Source: Deltaproteobacteria bacterium (GTDB taxonomy: Bacteria > Desulfobacterota > Desulfobacteria > Desulfobacterales > Desulfobacteraceae). Taken from it: DNA of 35,474 bases. The stretch is taken from the NCBI GenBank assembly GCA_013151635.1, contig JAADHV010000036.1, forward strand, positions 1 through 35,474, given 5' to 3'. Shown piece by piece: positions 6,998 through 15,979 of the stretch. The notes under the pieces are model-generated. The model searched no databases, was not told the origin of the DNA, and saw only the letters and a list, made by a program, of their open reading frames with translations. How positions within the stretch are numbered: position 1 is the stretch's first letter; each line of letters begins with the position of its first letter. The position numbers were made by a program, and so were the translations under genes.

Positions 6998-7095
6998 GAC
7001 TGCTTTTTTAGCCCTTTGAATAGTCTTGCGGCGCTTTAAAGGACATAAACCACAGCACACACGAGTGGCTTTTTTATACCCTGCTCCTTACCGGT

Positions 7096-9096
7096 TCAAT
7101 CAGCCTGCTGCCTGTTAATTATTGGATATTTTATTTTCTGCATGGGCAAAAGGGAATTAAAATTCATTTCAGGATTATATTTTTTTAATAGCCAGAAAGG
7201 AATTTCAAGCTTGTTTAAACAGAGGCTCCAAATATTGTCCCCGCTTTTTACTTTGTAAATTTCCTGCCCCTGGATTAAAAAAGATTCAAAGAAATCTTCT
7301 TCAATCTCCTTGTGAAATTCATACCGTTGTTCTTCAAATTCCCGGATTGTTTTTTTACCTAGGGGGATTTTGATTATCTGGTCAATGGCAATAGGGGTTC
7401 CATATTTAAATTTGTTCAAAGCACGGATCATCCCGGTTGGGACCTTCAGCCATTCTGCATAATGGCCAAGGGTTTCTTCTGTTTCTACTTTGATAGTCCC
7501 GATGATAAACTTTCCTTTTTTATAGGTTTTAAGAATTTTAAGGTTTCCTGTTACAATATCAGGGTTTATGGAAAGCTCGTCTTTTATCGATTTCGCCTTG
7601 GGTTCCCGGGGGAATTCAGGTGTTTTTCCCCGATAGGCCTTTGCTTTGGCGATTGTCCTTTTATGAATGATTTTTCCAGGTTTGATAATTGCCGTTCCTT
7701 TCCTGGCCAGAATGATTTCATCCTTGACCGGGAGTCTTAAATTCTGGCCGATATAAATGGTTGCCCTTTTATTCAGGCTGTTTGCAAGAATTAAATCGTT
7801 CAGCCTGACAGAATGAAGCCTGGCTATGGAGCCTGCTGTATCGTTTTTTTGAACCCGGTGAAACCGGCTTGGCTTTTGTCTGTCATGGTACAGTGCCGCA
7901 AGACGTTTATTGATATCCGGAGCGGGAATAATTTTTGGGAACCTGAGTTTGAATCCCCGGGGAATATATTTTTGCCCGTTGAAAACAGGTTTTCTCAAAG
8001 AAGGGTTCAAGGACCGGATATCAAGGATGTTTATGCCGAGTCTGTCAGACACTTCTTTAACCTGTAAGTACCCTTTTGTTTTGAGGGTCTGAAAAGTGAC
8101 AGGTTTATGCAACACTATATTTCCAAAATATTTATTGGGGTTTTTTGCAACAATCCTGGCAGCCAGAAATTCAGAGTAAAAGTTTTTTGATGCAAATTTA
8201 AATGAACGGCTGCGATAGGATTTGATAATTTTTTCATAACTGCCTTTTGACTTTTTTGCCCTTTTTATGCCTGAAAGACCATGATTGTATGCTGTGAGTG
8301 CCAAAGGCCATTCTTTGAGTTCTGCATAATTTTTTTTGAGCAGGCGGGCTGCCGCATCCGTGGAAATATAAGGGTCCCGTCTTTCATCTACCACATACCC
8401 GATTTTCATATAAAGCCTGCCTGTAGCGCGTGTGAACTGCCATATCCCGGAAGCACCAAACTTGGAGTAGGCTTTAAAGTTATAAGACGATTCGACACAG
8501 GGCAGGAAGACAAGATCAACAGGAAGGCCATGGGATCTGAAGATATTTTTAAATTCATCAATTACAGCGCCTGAACGGATCAGTCCTTCTTTGAATTCTT
8601 TTTTTAATCCGGTCTGGCACCGCATGTTAAAAGCAGCAGTCCTGAAATCAGATGGTTGTGCATTGGAACCAAACAATGCTGCCACCCTTTTTGCTTCTTT
8701 TGATAATGGTTTTTTCCCTTTTGAAAGTGTTAAAAGGATATTTTTATACTTTTTGAACACGATTTTTTTTAATTTTTTATTTTTTCTTTTGCCCCTAAGG
8801 GTGTTAGACGCATCAAGTTGAATAACCTCATAAATAATTCCAAGATGTCTGGTGTCATGGATAAGGCCCTGGAATTTTGTAAATTTTGTAAATATATTTA
8901 TCCAGAAATCAACATTGGTCTTAATTGACGGATAAAGGGGAAAATCAGGATCTTTAGCTCTTATATCCTTGCCGGTTGCAGCCATTGCCAAAGGCAGCGC
9001 TGTAAAAGACAGCATATAGCAAAGAAAAACAAGGCCCGTGATTACTTTTATAAATTGATTGTTCCTTTTGAATGCAGCCCGGCAAAAGTCAGTCAT
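7096..9096 (-). CDS. mltD: MltD-like membrane-bound lytic murein transglycosylase with LysM repeats
   Basis: This exported peptidoglycan-cleaving enzyme has 666 residues. A signal peptide covers about residues 1-40. The SLT catalytic domain spans about 185-300 with LVFLPCVESSYN (putative catalytic Glu202), SGIWQFTRATGRLYM and ALTAYNHGLSGI, all family motifs. LysM-type peptidoglycan-binding repeats lie at about 343-387 (degenerate), 412-456 (HRVQKNDTAGSIARLHSV) and the C-terminal ~50 residues (YKVKSGDNIWSLC). The long basic linkers are richer in Lys than in E. coli MltD (452 residues). It converges on metV, with a 98-base gap and no clear terminator. Confidence 0.88.
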   Translation of the reverse strand: MTDFCRAAFKRNNQFIKVITGLVFLCYMLSFTALPLAMAATGKDIRAKDPDFPLYPSIKTNVDFWINIFTKFTKFQGLIHDTRHLGIIYEVIQLDASNTLRGKRKNKKLKKIVFKKYKNILLTLSKGKKPLSKEAKRVAALFGSNAQPSDFRTAAFNMRCQTGLKKEFKEGLIRSGAVIDEFKNIFRSHGLPVDLVFLPCVESSYNFKAYSKFGASGIWQFTRATGRLYMKIGYVVDERRDPYISTDAAARLLKKNYAELKEWPLALTAYNHGLSGIKRAKKSKGSYEKIIKSYRSRSFKFASKNFYSEFLAARIVAKNPNKYFGNIVLHKPVTFQTLKTKGYLQVKEVSDRLGINILDIRSLNPSLRKPVFNGQKYIPRGFKLRFPKIIPAPDINKRLAALYHDRQKPSRFHRVQKNDTAGSIARLHSVRLNDLILANSLNKRATIYIGQNLRLPVKDEIILARKGTAIIKPGKIIHKRTIAKAKAYRGKTPEFPREPKAKSIKDELSINPDIVTGNLKILKTYKKGKFIIGTIKVETEETLGHYAEWLKVPTGMIRALNKFKYGTPIAIDQIIKIPLGKKTIREFEEQRYEFHKEIEEDFFESFLIQGQEIYKVKSGDNIWSLCLNKLEIPFWLLKKYNPEMNFNSLLPMQKIKYPIINRQQAD

Positions 9097-9276
9097 AAAT
9101 TTCCCCTTGCAAGATAGTTTTTTTTAACCTGTCTTTGCTTGTAGCATCAGAGGCTATCATATAAACTTAAGTTTTAAAACCAGTGATTGCCATGGAAAAT
9201 GGCATTCCCCACATTGACAGGATTAAAAAAATTCATAAATTATCAACATATGAAAAGTTTTAATAAGTTTGAACCG

Positions 9277-9693
9277 ATGATGATAAAAATAGACGACAAG
9301 ATAAGTATTCCAGAAAGTAAAATTTCGTTCCAGGGCATCCGGGCCCAGGGATCAGGTGGGCAGAACGTCAACAAAGTTTCCTCTGCGGTCCACCTCAGGT
9401 TCGACATTCATGAATCCGGTCTGCCGGGCAGGGTCAAAGATAAACTATTATCTCTCAATGACCAGAGAATTTCAAAAAACGGCATCCTGGTGATAAAAGC
9501 ACAGAATTTTCGTAGCCGGGAAAAAAACAAGGAAGATGCGCTGAACCGCTTGCAGAAAATTTTGCAAAGCGTTCTTTTTTCAAAAAAGAAACGGAAAAAA
9601 ACAAAACCTAAAAAATCCGTAGTTGCAAAACGCCTGGACAAAAAGATAAAACACGGCAGGATCAAAGAATCGCGCAAAAAAGTGGAGTATTAA
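9277..9693 (+). CDS. arfB: ArfB-like alternative ribosome-rescue factor / peptidyl-tRNA hydrolase domain protein
   Basis: This is the class I release-factor-like domain: IRAQGSGGQNVNKVSSAVHL carries the catalytic GGQ that hydrolyses peptidyl-tRNA on stalled ribosomes. The C-terminus is very basic (KKKRKKTKPKKSVVAKRLDKK), as needed to enter the empty mRNA channel in ArfB/YaeJ. With ATG 9277 the protein is 138 residues, matching E. coli ArfB (140), and starts MMIKIDDK like the family. The frame is open back to 9187, but those residues are not conserved and lack a good ribosome binding site. Monocistronic between mltD (divergent) and the aminotransferase (convergent). Confidence 0.88.
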   Translation: MMIKIDDKISIPESKISFQGIRAQGSGGQNVNKVSSAVHLRFDIHESGLPGRVKDKLLSLNDQRISKNGILVIKAQNFRSREKNKEDALNRLQKILQSVLFSKKKRKKTKPKKSVVAKRLDKKIKHGRIKESRKKVEY

Positions 9694-9746
9694 TAGCTCT
9701 TTTTTTGCAGATAAAGGCCTGAACAGTTGCTTGTAGTCTTTTAATA

Positions 9747-10928
9747 TTAAAGTGAATCTATTGCCCTGGCAATTTTTCCCATGGCAGCGGCAATGGTTTT
9801 TTCATCAGCCATGGTATAATTCAGCCGCATGGTTTCAATACCTTCGTTTTCATTGGTGAAAAAGAATTTCCCCGGCACAAATGCCACATTGTTTTCAATT
9901 GCTTTGTGATAAAGTTTTATCATATCAAAGCCACAAGGTCCTGTGACCCATAGAAACATGCCCCCGTCCGAGGGAGAGCATGCAAATTCACCTGGCAGTT
10001 TTTCTTTTATGGCGGACAGCATTGCTGACTGCCTGGGCCTGTAAAGGCTTATGATTTCAGGCAGGTGGGAATCAAGGTATTTGCCTTTCAGGTATTCGGC
10101 GGCCAGGGCCTGGTTAAAGGTGCTGGTGTGAAGGTCAACCCCCTGTTTTACCAGGACAAGCCATTGGCTTAAGAATTCCGGGGCAACGTAAAATCCTATC
10201 CTTAAGCCTGGTGCAAAAATTTTTGAAAGCGTACTGATATAGATGACATTATCCGGTGCCATGGTCTTTATGGCAGGAATATCTTCCCCTTTGTACCGTA
10301 AAGCGCTGTAAGGATCATCTTCCACCAGAAGGGCGTTGTATCTTTTTATAATGCTTGCAATCCGTATCCTGCGCTCCAGGGTAATTGTCCTGCCTGTCGG
10401 GTTCTGGAATGTAGGAACCAGGTATATGAATTTAATTTTATTTGTTTTAAGTGTTTCTTCAAGGGATTCAGGCACAAGTCCCTCATCATCCATATCCATC
10501 CTGATATATAAAGGTTCGTAAGGATTGAAGGCGGAAAGGGCCCCTAAATAAGTTGGGGCTTCCAGGGCAATTTTATCACCCTTTGAAATCAATAGTTTGG
10601 CCACGGCATCAAGAATCCCCTGGGAGCCCGAGGTGATATTGACATTTTCTGTTGTCGCTGTTATCCCCCGGGATTCAAGAAGGAGTGATATCTGTTCCCG
10701 CAAGGGTATAAAACCTTCGGTCAGATCGTATTGGAATGCTCTGGACGAATATTTTGTCAATACCCTGTCTGTTAATTCCCTCATAATATCCATGGGGAAA
10801 CTTTCAGGTGACGGTATGCCTCCGGCAAGAGAGACCACCCCTGGTTTGGAAACAACCTTTAAAATTTCCCTTATGGCATTGGCTGTCATTAATCTGGTCC
10901 TGCTTGAAAGAAGTGCTTCAAAGTTCAT
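9747..10928 (-). CDS. PLP-dependent aminotransferase (class I/II, LysN/2-aminoadipate-transaminase-like)
   Basis: This fold-type I aminotransferase has 393 residues. The start resembles the LysN/ARO8-like group (SLAGGIPSPESFP). Key residues are NPTG (Asn176), the VEDDPYSALRY segment (Asp205, Tyr207), the Schiff-base lysine in STLSKIFAPGLRIGF (Lys236) and the C-terminal MRLNY arginine. Substrate is not resolvable from sequence; members act on aromatic amino acids, 2-aminoadipate or branched-chain amino acids. ATG 10928 follows CAGGAGTAGGATT. It is 35 bases downstream of the small selenoprotein candidate on the same strand, so the two are probably co-transcribed. Confidence 0.9.
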   Translation of the reverse strand: MNFEALLSSRTRLMTANAIREILKVVSKPGVVSLAGGIPSPESFPMDIMRELTDRVLTKYSSRAFQYDLTEGFIPLREQISLLLESRGITATTENVNITSGSQGILDAVAKLLISKGDKIALEAPTYLGALSAFNPYEPLYIRMDMDDEGLVPESLEETLKTNKIKFIYLVPTFQNPTGRTITLERRIRIASIIKRYNALLVEDDPYSALRYKGEDIPAIKTMAPDNVIYISTLSKIFAPGLRIGFYVAPEFLSQWLVLVKQGVDLHTSTFNQALAAEYLKGKYLDSHLPEIISLYRPRQSAMLSAIKEKLPGEFACSPSDGGMFLWVTGPCGFDMIKLYHKAIENNVAFVPGKFFFTNENEGIETMRLNYTMADEKTIAAAMGKIARAIDSL

Positions 10929-10963
10929 AATCCTACTCCTGTTTGCCCAACTCTTTTAAAAAA

Positions 10964-11146
10964 TTACAACCTGTCTATTGGAACATTGGCCAGTTCATCC
11001 TCAAGATAGCCGTCCATGAGATCTTTATATTTGTCTTCAGGATAATTTGTTGTGCAGGACCTGCAGCAAAAATAAACCTTTGTTCAGGTTTGTTTGATAT
11101 AAAGCTGTCCTCCGCAGTTCAGGCATTTTTCTTTTATGTCTTTCAA
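10964..11146 (-). CDS. Small dual-CXXC selenoprotein with in-frame UGA (Sec21)
   Basis: Reading from TTG 11146 (after AAAGGATAAA, in-frame stop just upstream) gives MKDIKEKCLNCGGQLYIKQT, then TGA at 11084-11086, then TKVYFCCRSCTTNYP and on to IPDRL-type end (IDRL) and TAA at 10964: 60 residues. Cysteines form CLNC (8-11) and CRSC (28-31) around Sec21. The frame stays open and sensible for 39 codons after the TGA. The pattern matches what I know as the dual-CXXC small (seleno)protein family of Desulfobacterota, which has Cys or Sec at this place. A hairpin like the E. coli fdhF SECIS follows the TGA. Function unknown; two CXXC pairs suggest metal or redox chemistry. It precedes the aminotransferase gene on the same strand. 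If Sec were not inserted, only a 20-residue stub would result. Confidence 0.85.
11050..11069 (-). promoter_or_regulatory. Putative bacterial SECIS hairpin
   Basis: Starting 14 bases after the UGA, the minus strand forms TTG-(C bulge)-TGCAG-GTC-CTGCA-CAA: a stem with a bulged base and a short apical loop bearing GU. The apex GCAGGUC is the same as in the E. coli fdhF SECIS, where the bulge and loop GU bind SelB. Placement is about 4 bases further from the UGA than in fdhF. Confidence 0.75.
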
Positions 11147-11248
11147 TATATTTATCCTTTATCTTTTAATATCTTGCGGATAAAATAAAGCTAAAAAGGA
11201 TAAAAGTCAAAAATAATAAGGAAAAGATGACAGGAGACAAAAATATCA

Positions 11249-11731
11249 ATGGCGGAAAATAACGACAGATACAATCGAAACTATCCCATTTCCTGGGAGC
11301 AGCTTCACAGGGACTCAAAAGCCCTGTCATGGAGACTGCATGACAGGCAGGAAGAATGGAAAGGGATTGTTGCTGTAACCCGTGGAGGACTTGTCCCTGC
11401 TGCGGTCATTGCACGGGAGCTTGGGATACGGTATATTGATACTGTATGTATCACTAGTTATGACTGGAAAGAGCAGGGTGAAACAGAAATTTTAAAAAAG
11501 GTGGATGGTTCAGGTGATGGACTTCTGATCATAGATGACCTTGTGGATACGGGTTTGACAGCCAGAGTTGTCAGGAAAATGCTGCCGGATGCCTATTTCG
11601 CAACCGTATATGCCAAGCCTGCGGGGAAACCCATGGTGGACGCTTATGTGACGGAAGTCAGCCAGGACACCTGGATTCTCTTCCCATGGGATTCAGAGTC
11701 CCAATTTGTAGAACCCATTGCCGGGAAATAG
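11249..11731 (+). CDS. gpt: Xanthine/guanine phosphoribosyltransferase
   Basis: This purine-salvage enzyme transfers PRPP ribose phosphate to xanthine/guanine (and weakly hypoxanthine). It has 160 residues versus 152 for E. coli Gpt. The N-terminal YPISWEQLHRDSKALSWRL, the VTRGGLVPAAVIARELGIRY segment and the PRPP-binding loop LLIIDDLVDTGLTA (about 91-104) are diagnostic. The C-terminal TWILFPWD is the family purine-binding motif. ATG 11249 follows AGGAGA at somewhat long spacing (about 12 bases). It is divergent from the selenoprotein/aminotransferase pair and convergent with argG across a shared hairpin. Confidence 0.92.
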   Translation: MAENNDRYNRNYPISWEQLHRDSKALSWRLHDRQEEWKGIVAVTRGGLVPAAVIARELGIRYIDTVCITSYDWKEQGETEILKKVDGSGDGLLIIDDLVDTGLTARVVRKMLPDAYFATVYAKPAGKPMVDAYVTEVSQDTWILFPWDSESQFVEPIAGK

Positions 11732-11740
11732 CTGAACAGA

Positions 11741-11778
11741 ACCTGCCCGCAAGCTGGAAACAATGCTCCCGGGCAGGT
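11741..11778. terminator. Shared terminator hairpin between gpt and argG
   Basis: ACCTGCCCG (11741-11749) pairs perfectly with CGGGCAGGT (11770-11778), with a 20-base loop, 9 bases after the gpt stop and 7 bases before the argG stop. A T-rich run follows on the plus side after a gap. A bidirectional role is likely. Confidence 0.6.
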
Positions 11779-11785
11779 AATCTGG

Positions 11786-13015
11786 TTATTTGTTTCTATT
11801 TATAATATTTCTATGGGCCATAAGCCTGATGGCATTGATTTTAATAAATCCTTCAGCATCTTCCTGGTTGTACCCGCCTTCGATATCCATGGAAGACAGA
11901 TCCTGGTCATAAAGGGAAGACGGGCTTGTCCTTGCAACGGGGTATGCCGTGCCTTTATAAAGCTTTAACGTGACCTCGCCGTCAATGACTTCCTGGCTCT
12001 TATTAATGGCCACCATGAGAAAATCCATTTCAGGGCTGAACCAGAATCCGTTATAAACCAGTTCTGCAAATTTGGCTGACAGCATGTCCCGGAGCCGCAT
12101 AACCTCTCGGTCCATGGCAATGCCTTCAATGTCTTTGTGGGCCTCGTGGAGAATGGTGCCGCCGGGTGTTTCATATACCCCTCGTGATTTTATTCCCACA
12201 AACCGGTTTTCAACCATGTCCAGACGTCCGATACCATTTTCTTGGCCCAATTCATTCAGGTATTCAAACAGTTCAAGGGCATCAGTTTTGATTGTATTAT
12301 CTTCAAGGTTGGTGATTTTAACCGGGATACCGTCCTTGAATTCAATTTTAATTTTTGTGGGACTGTCAGGTGCGTTTTCAGGGGAAACGGTATGGGAATA
12401 AATATTGTCCTCGCACTCGTGGCCCGGGTCTTCCAATATACCTGCCTCATGGGAAATGTGCAGCAGGTTGTCATCTTCACTATAAGGCTTTGATGCAGAC
12501 TGCTTGGTGGGGATACCGTGACTTGCAGCGTAGTCAAGAAGATCTGTCCTGCCCTTGAAGGTGTCTAAAAATTTTTTGTTTTTCCAAGGTGCTATGACCT
12601 TTATCTTTGGATTCAGGGCATAGTAAGACAATTCAAACCTGACCTGGTCATTGCCCTTGCCTGTTGCACCATGGGATACGTACTCGGCCCCGACTTTTTT
12701 TGCAATTTCTATTTGCTTTTTAGCAATGATGGGCCTGGCAATGGCAGTCCCTAAAAGGTAGCGCCCTTCATATATGGTATTGGCTTTATACACCGGGAAT
12801 ATATAATCAGTGACAAATTCTTTTCTCATGTCTTCAATAAATACTTTAGTGGCACCGATTTTTAATGCTTTTTGTTCTGCTGCTAAAAAGTCCTCTTTCT
12901 GGCCGATATTTGCCATATAGGCGAATACTTCATAGTCTTGTTCCAATAACCATTTTAATATAACCGAGGTATCAAGCCCTCCTGAATAGGCAAGAACAAC
13001 TTTTCCTTTTGACAT
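11786..13015 (-). CDS. argG: Argininosuccinate synthase
   Basis: This enzyme couples citrulline and aspartate with ATP to argininosuccinate in arginine synthesis. The N-terminal [18 protein letters not shown] holds the ATP pyrophosphatase P-loop (SGGLDTS). [24 protein letters not shown] (in part [16 protein letters not shown]) and [17 protein letters not shown] are the citrulline/aspartate-binding signatures. Length (409) is normal for type I ArgG. ATG 13015 follows AAAGGAGAACCA. It is monocistronic; no argH or other arg genes are nearby. Confidence 0.97.
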   Translation of the reverse strand: MSKGKVVLAYSGGLDTSVILKWLLEQDYEVFAYMANIGQKEDFLAAEQKALKIGATKVFIEDMRKEFVTDYIFPVYKANTIYEGRYLLGTAIARPIIAKKQIEIAKKVGAEYVSHGATGKGNDQVRFELSYYALNPKIKVIAPWKNKKFLDTFKGRTDLLDYAASHGIPTKQSASKPYSEDDNLLHISHEAGILEDPGHECEDNIYSHTVSPENAPDSPTKIKIEFKDGIPVKITNLEDNTIKTDALELFEYLNELGQENGIGRLDMVENRFVGIKSRGVYETPGGTILHEAHKDIEGIAMDREVMRLRDMLSAKFAELVYNGFWFSPEMDFLMVAINKSQEVIDGEVTLKLYKGTAYPVARTSPSSLYDQDLSSMDIEGGYNQEDAEGFIKINAIRLMAHRNIINRNK

Positions 13016-13134
13016 TGGTTCTCCTTTATTTTCTTAAACTCCAATTGGTTTTAAATGTCTTGGTCTATTAATGAAGAAAAATATTGAAATAGTCAACAAT
13101 AAATGGATCGGGCCGGCAGTAGAACAATCAGGTC

Positions 13135-13509
13135 TTATTTAAAAGGAATCAGCATAATATTCCCAACGAGTATGAATAAGACAAGCAAAAAGTTAATCAG
13201 GGAAAGATCCATGAATTTCAAGAACAGACCTTCCCTGATCTGAATCGCCGGGATGACAGACAGTGCATTGATATCAGGGCCGTAGCTATAAAGCAATACA
13301 AGAATAAGCATCCCCTGCACTATCAGCACAAGCCCTGTTAAGGGGATGTTTTTGCAGTAAAGTTTTGCCAGGACACCTGCAAGGATGCACCAGGGAAGCA
13401 CAAGAGAAGTATTGATCCTCATATCAATCCAGAAGGAATGACTCAGGACAAGGCTTAAAAGCAGTCCTGAAATCATTCCAAGGTAAGTCGAGATGATCAG
13501 TTGTTTCAT
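13135..13509 (-). CDS. Small membrane protein of unknown function (third gene of ydjY/TVP38 operon)
   Basis: This 124-residue protein has about four predicted transmembrane helices (around residues 5-25, 36-52, 58-78 and 100-120) and no recognised motif. It starts 2 bases after the YdjY-like stop, so it is surely co-transcribed and probably translationally coupled to that gene. I do not recognise a family. Its place suggests a membrane partner of the iron-sulfur/TVP38 protein. Confidence 0.75.
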   Translation of the reverse strand: MKQLIISTYLGMISGLLLSLVLSHSFWIDMRINTSLVLPWCILAGVLAKLYCKNIPLTGLVLIVQGMLILVLLYSYGPDINALSVIPAIQIREGLFLKFMDLSLINFLLVLFILVGNIMLIPFK

Positions 13510-13511
13510 CG

Positions 13512-14135
13512 CTATTTTGCTGTAAGCGTAATGACCACCCTTGTTCCGTCAGGTGGAAGAACGTCCTTGTTGCCTTTCATGGAGACTTCTTTCCTTTTTA
13601 AAACAGCCCCGTAGGTATATACTGAATTGCTGACAATGCCGACAGGGCAGGAGTCAAGACATAAAAGGCAGCCGGTATTTTTATCTTTGGCGTTTTTAAG
13701 ATTGCCCCCGAATTTCATGACAATTGGAGTGTGATTTGATTCATCTATCACTTCATCAATGGTATACGCACGGTCCGCACCTTTCCAGGTGACAGTGACG
13801 GCAAATTCCTGGCCCTCAACATGGGTGACTTCTTTGTTTTTAAGGCTCATGTTATTACCTGGAACAGCATTGATTTTTAGAAGGGCATTATAAAAATCAA
13901 GATGCGAAACCAATCCTCTGAAGACTGCTTTTTCACCATTGCTTCCTTTTTCATAGACTGCAAAATGCCGGGTGGGTTGAAACATGTATTTCCCGTTCAC
14001 TTCAGCCAGAAAAGAGACTGTTTTTTTATCTTTATCAAAGGTAATAGGGTTTTCCCTTGTCAGGCCAAGCCCGGCAAAGGCATCCATCGTAAAAAAAAAT
14101 AAAAGACCTGCGATAATCAAGAATTTTTTTGTCAT
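13512..14135 (-). CDS. Exported YdjY-like protein with CXXC motif
   Basis: This 207-residue protein has an N-terminal signal peptide (MTKKFLIIAGLLFFFTMDAFA). A YdjY-type domain follows: NPITFDKDKKTVSFLAEVNG, then TRHFAVYEKGSNGEKAVFRG, a region usually marked by a conserved stretch before NAVPGNN. Near the C-terminus GCLLCLDSCPVGIVSN has three cysteines that could bind metal or a cluster. In E. coli ydjY lies between the TVP38-family genes ydjX and ydjZ; here it directly follows a TVP38 fusion (4-base ATGA overlap). That conserved pairing supports a joint function, which remains unknown. Confidence 0.78.
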   Translation of the reverse strand: MTKKFLIIAGLLFFFTMDAFAGLGLTRENPITFDKDKKTVSFLAEVNGKYMFQPTRHFAVYEKGSNGEKAVFRGLVSHLDFYNALLKINAVPGNNMSLKNKEVTHVEGQEFAVTVTWKGADRAYTIDEVIDESNHTPIVMKFGGNLKNAKDKNTGCLLCLDSCPVGIVSNSVYTYGAVLKRKEVSMKGNKDVLPPDGTRVVITLTAK

Positions 14136-15949
14136 ATTCCGTTTTTTCCTTTTTTCATGATTTTATTGTAAATGACAGGGATTAAAGAGACCATAACAAT
14201 CAACACAAGCCCGATAATAAATTCTTTTGAGAGCTTTCCTTGCACCAAGTCCAAAAGTGAGCTTGAAAACACAATAAATGCAATGCAGGCAGGCAGCATG
14301 CAGATAAAAGTAGCAATGATATAATGGGAAAATTTAATCTTTGTCAACCCAAATGCATAATTTAATAAATTAAACGGGAAAAGGGGTATCAGCCTTGTCA
14401 GCGCGACAGCCTTCCATCCGTGTTTTTTAACATTGTCCTGAAGTTTGATCCATTTAGGGCCGGTCAGTTTTGATTCAATAAAATCTGACGATATATACCG
14501 GGATATTAAAAAAGCAATCCCGGCCCCGGTTGTTGCACCTGTAATGGAATAGACGATGCCCCAGACCGGGCCGAACAGAATGCCGCCGGCAATGGTGATG
14601 GGAAGGCCCGGTAAAAACAGTGCCGGTGCAAGGGCATAAACAAGCATATATATCACAGACCCTAAGTTCCCGCTTTCATGAATCAGCCCGCTTAATTTTC
14701 CCGGATCCAGGTATGCGAGTGCTCCTGCAGCCCTGGTCCAGGCAATGGCAGCGATGATCAATCCTGCAAAGATAAGCTTTAGCACTACACCGTTCCTTCT
14801 TTTTTTTTCAAAAGCTGTATATGTTCTTTCCCTTGTGGTTTTTGCCGGTTTTCTTTTAAGTTTTCTTTTAAGTTTCAGCCGGTTCAGATAGGTAAAGGGC
14901 GGTTTAGAAATTTTGGCTTTTCCTGCCATGGTTTTTTCAGGGTCAAACACCAGGTCCAGAACATGAAAGGCATCGCTGCTTTTCGACAGCAGGTTAACGC
15001 ACCCGGCACAATAGCTCACAATTTTATGTGGAGAGGCTTCATTAACCCTTTTTCTTTTCCATGTTTGGGCAAATCCAGGAGATACGCATGCGACACTGCC
15101 ACCTTCACCGCAGCAGAAAGTCTTTGATTTCTGATGGGGAGTATCAACGATTTCAAGGCCCTTTTTTCTTAGAACTGACCGGACAGAATCCTGTATGCTT
15201 TTTTCAAACCGCATAGGGCAGGGGTCGTGGATGGTAATTTGACCGGAAATTTTTCTGGTATCATCAAACCCGAACCGGGAAATAATATCATACACGGTTT
15301 CCACCTTGAATTCTTTTCCATAGGTATTAAAAATTTTATGGCAGTTGGGGCAGGCAACAATGATGGTTTTAATCTTATGTTTTATAAGAAAGGATTTCAT
15401 TTCAAAAAACATCTCATTAAAATAATCCTGTCTTCCGAGGTCATGTGAAACTTTAGTGCAGCAGTCCAGTACAATCCCTGTGTTTTCAACCTGTTTTTTT
15501 AAATATTCAAAGGTATTTAAAGTGTTGGCGGGACGGGTTCCTGCCAGTGTGCAGCCTGGAAAGAAAACGGTATCACAGTTTTCAGGCAAGCTGTAAAGAG
15601 AATACTTTTTTGAATTCCCCTTTTTTTCATAGTTTAAAAGTGTCTTATGTTTGGAAAAATTAATCAGGCCTTTTTTGACGGCTTCCTTCCTGAGGTCAAG
15701 GAACCAGGCTGCCGGATCAAGCTCTTTCGGGCAGACAGATGTACACAAGCCGCAAAGGCTGCATTCAAAGGAAATACCAAGCCATCTGCCCGGATCAGCC
15801 TTGTAATTTTCTGCTATGGATCCAGGATTCCCGTAAGTCATAAGAAATCCGCATTCTTTTTTACAGACACCGCATTCGTTGCAGGTGTCAGCCATTGCAT
15901 TGGTCACATAAAATTTTAGATCTTGAGTGATATCGGAACCTCTGAACAT
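14132..15949 (-). CDS. Fusion: GlpC/HdrD-like CCG iron-sulfur protein + TVP38/TMEM64 (DedA-like) membrane domain
   Basis: The N-terminal half (about 1-350) has two [4Fe-4S] motifs, CNECGVCKKEC (C23-C33) and CSLCGLCTSVC (C63-C73). Two CCG-type cysteine domains follow (FFPGCTLAG, CPNCHKIF, then TFCCGEGGSVACVSPG and YCAGCVNLL), as in HdrD/GlpC. A basic linker (LKRKLKRKPAKTTRERTY) leads to a TVP38/TMEM64 domain (about 400-605) with PGLPITIAGGILFGPVWG and LTRLIPLFPFNLLNYAFGLT. So a cytoplasmic redox module is covalently tied to a membrane protein of the YdjX/YdjZ family. ATG 15949 follows AAAGGGGAA. It is first in an operon with the YdjY-like and small membrane genes. Substrate unknown. Confidence 0.9.
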   Translation of the reverse strand: MFRGSDITQDLKFYVTNAMADTCNECGVCKKECGFLMTYGNPGSIAENYKADPGRWLGISFECSLCGLCTSVCPKELDPAAWFLDLRKEAVKKGLINFSKHKTLLNYEKKGNSKKYSLYSLPENCDTVFFPGCTLAGTRPANTLNTFEYLKKQVENTGIVLDCCTKVSHDLGRQDYFNEMFFEMKSFLIKHKIKTIIVACPNCHKIFNTYGKEFKVETVYDIISRFGFDDTRKISGQITIHDPCPMRFEKSIQDSVRSVLRKKGLEIVDTPHQKSKTFCCGEGGSVACVSPGFAQTWKRKRVNEASPHKIVSYCAGCVNLLSKSSDAFHVLDLVFDPEKTMAGKAKISKPPFTYLNRLKLKRKLKRKPAKTTRERTYTAFEKKRRNGVVLKLIFAGLIIAAIAWTRAAGALAYLDPGKLSGLIHESGNLGSVIYMLVYALAPALFLPGLPITIAGGILFGPVWGIVYSITGATTGAGIAFLISRYISSDFIESKLTGPKWIKLQDNVKKHGWKAVALTRLIPLFPFNLLNYAFGLTKIKFSHYIIATFICMLPACIAFIVFSSSLLDLVQGKLSKEFIIGLVLIVMVSLIPVIYNKIMKKGKNGI

Positions 15950-15979
15950 ATTTCCCCTTTAAGTTGTTTTTACAGATAT

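Noticed and set aside
11084-11086. The TGA read as a normal stop or a frameshift in a decayed zinc-ribbon gene
   Set aside because: The frame remains the same on both sides with family-like residues and ends properly, and a SECIS-like hairpin follows; a frameshift is not needed.
11151-11204. 10-bp inverted repeat TTTATCCTTT / AAAGGATAAA between the selenoprotein gene and gpt
   Set aside because: One arm is the ribosome binding region of the selenoprotein gene and the region is A/T-rich; the pairing over 34 bases is probably chance.
14856-14885. Short direct repeat encoding LKRKLKRKP
   Set aside because: It is a simple basic linker between the iron-sulfur and TVP38 domains, not a functional repeat array.
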